Part shown: piece after piece, positions 14,770 through 19,485 of the stretch
How positions within the stretch are numbered: the first letter of the stretch is position 1
How the letters are laid out: each line of letters starts with the position of its first letter
From: an uncultured Clostridia bacterium
Lineage (GTDB): Bacteria > Bacillota > Clostridia > Christensenellales > Aristaeellaceae
Reading direction: 5' to 3'
DNA: 19,485 nucleotides
NCBI GenBank assembly: GCA_937874275.1
Contig: CALNAU010000102.1
Coordinates: 1 to 19,485, forward strand
Notes under the pieces: generated by a model
The model's database searches: none
The model's input: only the letters and a program-made list of their open reading frames with translations
What the model was told of the DNA's origin: nothing
Translations under genes and position numbers: made by a program

Positions 14770-15801
14770 ATGATCAAAGCAATGACCTTTGGCGAAGTCA
14801 TGCTGCGCCTCAAGTCCCCCGGGCATGAGCGGCTGCTGCAATCGGCCAGCCTGGAGGCTACCTTTGGGGGCGGCGAGGCCAACGTGGCGGTATCGCTGGC
14901 CAACTACGGCATGCCGTCGGCGTATATGACAGTTCTGCCCAAAAACGACCTGACCGCGGCCTGCCTGCATCAGATGCGCGGCTTTGGCGTGGATGTCAGC
15001 CGCGTGGTGTACGGCGGCGACCGCATGGGCGTGTATTACCTGGAGACGGGCAGCAACCAGCGGGCAAGCAAGGTCATCTACGACCGGTCGCACAGCGCCA
15101 TGGCCCAGGCCAAGCCCGGCGATATCGACTGGGCGGCCACCTTGGACGGCATCGGTTGGTTGCACATCACAGGTATCACCCCCGCCATTAGCCAGAGCGC
15201 GGCCGACCTGTCGCTGGAGGCTGTACAGGCCGCCAAGCGCACGGGCCTGACGGTGAGCTGCGACCTGAACTACCGCAAAAACCTATGGAAGTACGGCAAG
15301 AAAGCCACCGAGGTGATGAGCGAGCTGGTGCGATATGTGGATGTGGCCATCGCCAACGAAGAGGATTTCCAGATGAGCCTGGGGCTGACCGCGGGTGAGC
15401 ACGATGTGGAGCGAGGCGAGATTGATCCCGATGCCTACCGCGCCATCGCGCAGGCCGCCATGCAGCGCTTCCCCAACCTCAAAAAAGTGGCCATCACGCT
15501 GCGCCAATCCCAGTCGGCAGACCGCAATCTGTGGCAGGCCTGCCTGTGGGACGGGCAGGAATTCCTGCTGAGCAGGCAATACGAAATCACCGACATTGTG
15601 GACCGCGTTGGCGGGGGCGACAGCTTCTGTGGCGGTCTGATTTACGGCCTCAACGCGTATGATAACGCGCGGGACGCGCTGGAGTTCGCGGTCGCGGCCA
15701 GCTGCCTTAAGCACACAATCCCCGGCGACTTCAACCGCGTCACCGTGGCCGAGGTGGAAGCCCTGATGAAGGGCAGCGGCTCCGGCCGGGTGCAGCGTTA
15801 G
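14770..15801 (+). CDS. kdgK: 2-keto-3-deoxygluconate kinase (PfkB family)
   Basis: The 343-residue sugar kinase should phosphorylate KDG to KDPG, the aldolase substrate made by the gene just upstream. PfkB features: the N-terminal GEVMLRL (8-14), GGGEANVAVSLANYG (33-47), DLNYRKNLW (165-173) typical of KDG kinases, and the anion-hole signature DRVGGGDSF (278-286) with catalytic D284. GGGD replaces the commoner GAGD, which is usual in this subgroup. The ATG at 14770 has GAGGGAG 5 bases upstream; the frame opens earlier, inside the VOC part, but without support. The substrate is assigned from the motif and from the kdu and aldolase neighbours. Confidence 0.9.
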   Translation: MIKAMTFGEVMLRLKSPGHERLLQSASLEATFGGGEANVAVSLANYGMPSAYMTVLPKNDLTAACLHQMRGFGVDVSRVVYGGDRMGVYYLETGSNQRASKVIYDRSHSAMAQAKPGDIDWAATLDGIGWLHITGITPAISQSAADLSLEAVQAAKRTGLTVSCDLNYRKNLWKYGKKATEVMSELVRYVDVAIANEEDFQMSLGLTAGEHDVERGEIDPDAYRAIAQAAMQRFPNLKKVAITLRQSQSADRNLWQACLWDGQEFLLSRQYEITDIVDRVGGGDSFCGGLIYGLNAYDNARDALEFAVAASCLKHTIPGDFNRVTVAEVEALMKGSGSGRVQR

Positions 15802-15845
15802 TCGACCAATGCCGCTTCAATAGTTATTGACAGATAGGAGGACCC

Positions 15846-16676
15846 ATGGAAGTTAGGTTTGCGTCATCCCCCGAATGCGTGAAGGCGATGGATACCCAGG
15901 CTTTGCGCCGGGAGTTTCTGATCGAGGATTTGTTCCGCGCCGATGAGGTCAAGATGGTCTACAGCCACATTGACCGCATCATCACCGGCAGCGCTGTGCC
16001 CAAGAGCAAGGCGCTGAAACTCGACGCGGGCGATGCCCTGCGCGCCAAGTATTTTCTGGAGCGCCGGGAACTGGGCATCATCAACGTGGGCGGCCCGGGC
16101 AAGGTGGTGGTGGACGGGCAGGAATACGCCCTGCGCCACCGGGACGGCATGTATGTGGGCCGCGGCAGCAAGGACATCACGCTGCACAGCGACAGCGCGG
16201 ATACACCGGCCATGTTCTATCTCAACTGCGCGCCCGCGCACACCGCCTACCCCACCAGGCTCATCAAACCCGAGGAATGCCAGCAGGTAGAGCTGGGCAC
16301 GCTGGAGGAAAGCAACCACCGCGTCATCACCAAGTACATTCTGCCCGGCCAGGTGGACAGCTGCCAGTTGGTGATGGGTATGACCACCCTCAAGCCTGGC
16401 AGCGTGTGGAACACCATGCCCTGCCACACCCACGACCGCCGCATGGAGGTGTACCTCTACTTTGGCCTGCCCGAGGATGCCCTGGTGATGCATTACATGG
16501 GCCAGCCCAGCGAAACCCGCCACGTGGTGATGCGCAACCTGCAGGCCATCATCTCCCCCAGTTGGAGCATCCACGCGGCCAGCGGCACGCGCGCCTATAC
16601 CTTCATCTGGGGCATGGTGGGCGAGAATCAGGATTTTGACGACATGGACCATGTGCCCATGGCGGATATCATGTGA
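15846..16676 (+). CDS. kduI: 5-keto-4-deoxyuronate isomerase
   Basis: KduI converts 5-keto-4-deoxyuronate (DKI) to 2,5-diketo-3-deoxygluconate in breakdown of pectin or glycosaminoglycan. The 276-residue cupin protein has the usual length. The zinc ligands are visible as H194 and H196 (PCHTHDRR), E201 (MEVYLYF) and H243 (SIHAASG). Other family strings are RREFLIEDLF (21-30), SKALKL (54-59) and IINVGGPGKV (78-87). TAGGAGG lies 5 bases before the ATG. It starts 44 bases after kdgK and is followed closely by kduD, the next pathway step. Confidence 0.94.
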   Translation: MEVRFASSPECVKAMDTQALRREFLIEDLFRADEVKMVYSHIDRIITGSAVPKSKALKLDAGDALRAKYFLERRELGIINVGGPGKVVVDGQEYALRHRDGMYVGRGSKDITLHSDSADTPAMFYLNCAPAHTAYPTRLIKPEECQQVELGTLEESNHRVITKYILPGQVDSCQLVMGMTTLKPGSVWNTMPCHTHDRRMEVYLYFGLPEDALVMHYMGQPSETRHVVMRNLQAIISPSWSIHAASGTRAYTFIWGMVGENQDFDDMDHVPMADIM

Positions 16677-16687
16677 GGAGGCACGGC

Positions 16688-17479
16688 ATGGATATCTTTT
16701 CCCTGCAGGGCAAGGTAGCATGGGTCACAGGCGGCGGCCGGGGCATTGGCTTCTCCATGACAGCTGGCCTGGCGCAGGCTGGCGCCCGCGTGGTGTTCAA
16801 CGCGCGCTCGAAGGCATCGGTGCAACAAGCACTCACTGCCTTCAAGGCGCAGGGCGTGGACGCCCGCGGGTTCGTGTGTGACGTGACGGACGAGCAGGCC
16901 GTGCAAGCCCTGGTCCAGCAGGTGGAGCAGGAGCTTGGCCCCATTGACATACTGGTCAACAACGCGGGCATCATCAAGCGCGTACCCATGCACGAGATGG
17001 CGGCTGAGGAGTATCGCGAGGTCATCGACATCGACCTGGTGGCCCCCTTCCTATGCGCCAAGGCGGTGCTGCCCGGCATGATGGCTAGGCGTGCGGGCAA
17101 AATCGTCAACATCTGCTCCATGATGAGCGAGCTGGGCCGGGAGACCGTCAGCGCCTACGCGGCGGCCAAAGGCGGCCTGAAGATGCTGACCCGCAACATC
17201 GCCAGCGAGTACGGCGGCTACAACATCCAGTGCAACGGCATTGGCCCGGGCTACATCGCCACCGAATTGACCGCCCCACTGCGCGAACGCCAGCCGGATG
17301 GCAGCCAACATCCCTTTGATCGCTTCCTCACCGATCGCACCCCGGCGGCTCGCTGGGGCAGCACCGACGACCTGGTGGGGCCGCTGGTGTTCCTGTCCAG
17401 CCGCGCCAGCGACTTTGTCAACGGCCACATTCTGTACGTGGATGGCGGTATCCTGGCCTATATCGGCAAGCAGAGTTAG
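16688..17479 (+). CDS. kduD: 2-dehydro-3-deoxy-D-gluconate 5-dehydrogenase (SDR)
   Basis: This 263-residue short-chain dehydrogenase should reduce 2,5-diketo-3-deoxygluconate to KDG with NAD(P)H. Seen: the cofactor motif TGGGRGIG (14-21), D65 in CDVTD, NNAG (91-94), catalytic S144, Y157 and K161 (YAAAK) and a C-terminal VDGG. The usual catalytic Asn before the fourth helix is in an IDIDL context, as I recall from gluconate 5-dehydrogenase relatives. By sequence alone gluconate 5-dehydrogenase is possible; kduI 11 bases upstream decides the call. The ATG at 16688 follows GAGGAGG by 7 bases. Confidence 0.88.
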   Translation: MDIFSLQGKVAWVTGGGRGIGFSMTAGLAQAGARVVFNARSKASVQQALTAFKAQGVDARGFVCDVTDEQAVQALVQQVEQELGPIDILVNNAGIIKRVPMHEMAAEEYREVIDIDLVAPFLCAKAVLPGMMARRAGKIVNICSMMSELGRETVSAYAAAKGGLKMLTRNIASEYGGYNIQCNGIGPGYIATELTAPLRERQPDGSQHPFDRFLTDRTPAARWGSTDDLVGPLVFLSSRASDFVNGHILYVDGGILAYIGKQS

Positions 17480-17506
17480 GGTGATTATTCCAGCTCCTAA
17501 CAATCG

Positions 17507-17534
17507 TGCCCCGGCGCTTGCATGCGTCGGGGCA
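17507..17534. terminator. Hairpin between convergent kduD and uxuA
   Basis: TGCCCCGGCG (17507-17516) pairs with CGTCGGGGCA (17525-17534), ten pairs including one G-T, around an 8-base loop. ATTTG follows on the plus strand and CGATTGTT on the minus strand. Neither is a strong T-run, so efficiency is uncertain. Confidence 0.55.
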
Positions 17535-17557
17535 ATTTGCATCCTATTAGTTTGGCT

Positions 17558-18628
17558 CTAACCCTGTGTCTGCTTTTGCAGCGCCTCCCACAGGCCGGAC
17601 AGGTAGCCACAGCCGATGGCGCGGTCATACAGTCCATAGCCGGGCATGGCTTGCTCACCAAAGATATCGCGGCCGTGATCCGGCCGGATGACGCCGTCAA
17701 ACCCGCTCAGGTAGAACGCCTGCATGATGGCATACATGTCCAGCGACCCATCCCGGGACAGATGGGCGCACTCCTCAAACACACCGGGCGAGGTATGACG
17801 CACATTGCGCACATGGGCAAAGTGGATGCGCCCCTGAAGTCCGCGGATGATGGCGGACAGGTCGTTGTTTGGGTTGGCGCCAAGGGACCCCGTGCACAGC
17901 GTTACGCCATTATGGGGGTCATCCACCGCCGCCACGATGCGTGAAAGCCCCTGCGCGTCCCCCACGATGCGGGGCAGCCCGAACACCGACCACGGCGGAT
18001 CGTCCGGATGGATGGCCATGCGGATGCCATAGCGCCGGCACACCGGCATCAGCGCCTGCAGGAAGTATACCAGGTTGTCAAACAGCTTCTGCGCATCCAC
18101 CTGGCTGTACAGCTGAAACAGCCGCTGCAGCTTGGTTACGCGCTCCGGCTCCCAACCGGGCATCACAAACCCCTGAGCGATGCGCGACATGTATTCGTTC
18201 ATGCGCTGGGGGTCCAAGGTATCCACCAATGCCTGGTCGTAGGCGAATACGGTAGCGCCGTCCTCGCGCATATGCTTGAGCTCAGTGCGCGTAAAGTCGA
18301 ACACCGGCATGAAGTTGTAACAAACCAGGTCGATGCCTTCCTCGCCTAGGTGCTCCAGCGTCCGGATATACCGGTCGATATACATGTCGCGCTCCGGCAG
18401 CCCGGCCTTGATGGCGTCATGCACATTGACGCTTTCGATGCCGCACACTTCAAGCCCGTGGACCTTCACCTGCGCCTTCATGTGACGGATGGCGTCCCGC
18501 TCCCACACCTGGCCTGGCAGGGAACCGTACAGCGTGGTCACCACGCCCACCACCCCCGGCACTTGGCGGATGTGCGCCAGCGGGATGGTATCATGTTCTG
18601 CGCCAAACCAGCGCATGGCAAGCTTCAT
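17558..18628 (-). CDS. uxuA: Mannonate dehydratase
   Basis: UxuA dehydrates D-mannonate to KDG in glucuronate catabolism. The 356-residue protein is of family size. Signature strings: LAMRWFG (3-9), YNFMPVFDFTRT (104-115), IHPDDPP (206-212, metal site), LCTGSLG (244-250), HVRNV (272-276) and RPDHGRD (315-321). AAGGGAG lies 7-8 bases before the ATG. It faces the KDG operon and feeds the same intermediate, KDG, to the kinase. UxaC and UxuB, the earlier steps, are not in the window. It follows the YcxB-like gene by 25 bases, so the two probably share a transcript. Confidence 0.95.
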   Translation of the reverse strand: MKLAMRWFGAEHDTIPLAHIRQVPGVVGVVTTLYGSLPGQVWERDAIRHMKAQVKVHGLEVCGIESVNVHDAIKAGLPERDMYIDRYIRTLEHLGEEGIDLVCYNFMPVFDFTRTELKHMREDGATVFAYDQALVDTLDPQRMNEYMSRIAQGFVMPGWEPERVTKLQRLFQLYSQVDAQKLFDNLVYFLQALMPVCRRYGIRMAIHPDDPPWSVFGLPRIVGDAQGLSRIVAAVDDPHNGVTLCTGSLGANPNNDLSAIIRGLQGRIHFAHVRNVRHTSPGVFEECAHLSRDGSLDMYAIMQAFYLSGFDGVIRPDHGRDIFGEQAMPGYGLYDRAIGCGYLSGLWEALQKQTQG

Positions 18629-18653
18629 ACCTGTGCTCCCTTCCTCTTACGCG

Positions 18654-19193
18654 TTACGCGTGAAAACGCTCAGCCGGCACCACGCCGCGCAAATAGGCAA
18701 TCGCCTCCTCCGCTCGCGCGGGAATCTGCGTAAGCGGCAGGATATAGGCCTTGCCGGCCTCCACATAGATGTAAATCACCTGCCCGCGCAGCCAGACGCC
18801 GTATACCATTTTCCAGGCGAAACGCTGCTCTTCCTGCTTGGGTGCTCGCACCAGCAGCGCGCCGGGATCCTCGCCCAACGCCAGCGTATAGGCAGGACGG
18901 CTGCCGCCCTTTAAACCAAGACGCGTACGCAGTTGCTTGAGCGTCAGCGCGTAGCGTGCAAAATGCGCGCCGGGGAACACCAGCCCCACCGCCAGCAACA
19001 CGCCGCCCAGCAGCCAGGCACCGCGCTTGCCGCCCGCGGCCGCCGCAAAGCTGCCCATCGCCAACGCGACAAACACGACCAGAAACAACACCGGCCGCCG
19101 CCAGCTGCCCGTGCGAATCAGGCGATCAAATACGGAGAAAGACCGATAGGTCGGCCAATCCATTCTTACCTCCACCGTCAACTCCTTACTCAC
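18654..19193 (-). CDS. YcxB-like membrane protein, function unknown
   Basis: From the GTG at 19193 it has 179 residues. Two membrane helices (about 33-50 and 58-74) follow a short strand-rich N-terminus (TVEVRMDWPTYRSF), and a cytoplasmic domain of about 100 residues has the strand pattern of YcxB-like proteins (YTLALGEDPGALLV; FAWKMVYGVWLRGQVIYIYV; AYILPLTQIP). The ATG at 19163 has an ideal site (GGAGG, 5 bases away) and would drop ten residues; AAAGGT precedes the GTG. It shares a strand and probably a promoter with uxuA, but nothing suggests a sugar-related role. Confidence 0.72.
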   Translation of the reverse strand: MSKELTVEVRMDWPTYRSFSVFDRLIRTGSWRRPVLFLVVFVALAMGSFAAAAGGKRGAWLLGGVLLAVGLVFPGAHFARYALTLKQLRTRLGLKGGSRPAYTLALGEDPGALLVRAPKQEEQRFAWKMVYGVWLRGQVIYIYVEAGKAYILPLTQIPARAEEAIAYLRGVVPAERFHA

Positions 19194-19329
19194 CCAACTA
19201 CCTTTCCCTTCGCCCGTTTATTCAGAATATGCGATGCCAGCAGGCTCATATGGACACCATCGCTTGGCCGGTCACCAGCATTGCTCATCACACGCTATCA
19301 TTCATCACCCAGCGCTCTATCCGTCACAT

Positions 19330-19358
19330 AATATATTCGTTTCTGCCAGTGATGTCAA
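19330..19358 (-). promoter_or_regulatory. Near-perfect sigma-A promoter upstream of the YcxB-like gene and uxuA
   Basis: On the minus strand a perfect TTGACA (19358-19353), 17 bases and TATATT (19335-19330) form the strongest −35 in the window. The leader to the first start is about 130 bases. It lies only about 80 bases from the end of the gene at the right edge. I saw no clear operator or riboswitch fold in the leader. Confidence 0.75.
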
Positions 19359-19440
19359 AGTGAAACCACCTTTGCGGTATCGCGCTTATTTCGATGAAGG
19401 AGGCGTCATTACACCTTCTGTTGTCGGTTGTGTAGGTTAG

Positions 19441-19485
19441 TCAAACATGTTGGACAGTGAACGCTCTCAGGTACTCCACCGGGGA
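19441..19485 (-). CDS. C-terminal end of a gene cut by the right edge, possibly a transposase
   Basis: In the minus strand, frame from 19485, the last codons read SPVEYLRAFTVQHV then TGA (19443-19441). The SPVEY-type string followed by a short tail is reminiscent of the end of DDE integrase-core transposases, but 14 residues prove nothing. No terminal inverted repeat or target duplication can be judged from this side alone. Confidence 0.35.
   Translation of the reverse strand, partial: SPVEYLRAFTVQHV

Noticed and set aside
19234..19440. 68-codon open frame on the plus strand
   Set aside because: It runs antisense through a near-perfect minus-strand promoter, has no ribosome site, and has an irregular His/Ser/Pro-rich composition.

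Overview
The window looks like a chromosomal stretch from a GC-rich, anaerobic, Gram-positive-type bacterium of the class Clostridia (Bacillota). Christensenellales-like gut lineages would fit, but that is a guess from gene content. The evidence is strong AGGAGG-type ribosome sites, sigma-A promoters, an HPr kinase, a flavodiiron protein controlled by an Fnr-type regulator, a DegV protein, a fused RNase PH/RdgB, and an aldolase-VOC gene of the kind I recall from clostridia. Almost every base belongs to a recognisable gene. Long antisense reading frames are common here because of the GC-rich codon use, and I left them out.

Layout. (1) 1-2313, minus strand: an Fnr-like regulator, the O2/NO-reducing flavodiiron protein FprA, and the first codons of an unknown gene that runs off the left edge. 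Both fprA and the edge gene have an Fnr-type box about 42 bases upstream of the predicted start of transcription, and the regulator carries the DNA-reading residues expected for that box. This looks like a compact local oxygen/NO response. (2) 2353-5071, plus strand: an N-acetylhexosamine 1-kinase homologue (NahK), a DUF3783 protein and a secreted GLUG-type protein, ended by a strong two-way terminator. (3) 5084-7389, minus strand: yajC, then an RNase PH/RdgB fusion overlapping a YfcE-type phosphodiesterase, with a terminator between yajC and the fusion. (4) 7488-8516, plus strand: a small GlsB/YeaQ-type membrane protein and an unrecognised one-helix membrane protein. The 300 bases between them (7734-8033) hold a terminator at the left and a very good promoter at the right; I see nothing convincing in the middle. 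(5) 8511-10179, minus strand: degV-recO. (6) 10217-13675, plus strand: hprK, a ROK-family glucokinase and asnS, divergent from degV. (7) 13744-17534, plus strand: a ketodeoxygluconate module (KDPG aldolase-VOC, KDG kinase, KduI, KduD). (8) 17558-19358, minus strand: a YcxB-like membrane protein and mannonate dehydratase UxuA. (9) The right edge holds the last 14 codons of a gene that may be a transposase. The 247 bases from 19194 to 19440 contain a consensus promoter and no credible gene.

How the parts work together. KduI and KduD turn the unsaturated-uronate product DKI into KDG, and UxuA makes the same KDG from mannonate. KDG kinase phosphorylates KDG and the aldolase cleaves KDPG to pyruvate and glyceraldehyde 3-phosphate. 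Polysaccharide-derived uronic acids therefore converge on one lower pathway. No transporter, lyase or dedicated regulator is in view, but a nested palindrome in front of the module is a good operator candidate. The aldolase-VOC gene is broken into two frames by what looks like one missing C in a CCC run.

The most interesting observations are the paired Fnr boxes with a matching recognition helix, the split aldolase-VOC gene and the nested dyad upstream of it. I did not find a clearly unprecedented multi-gene system.
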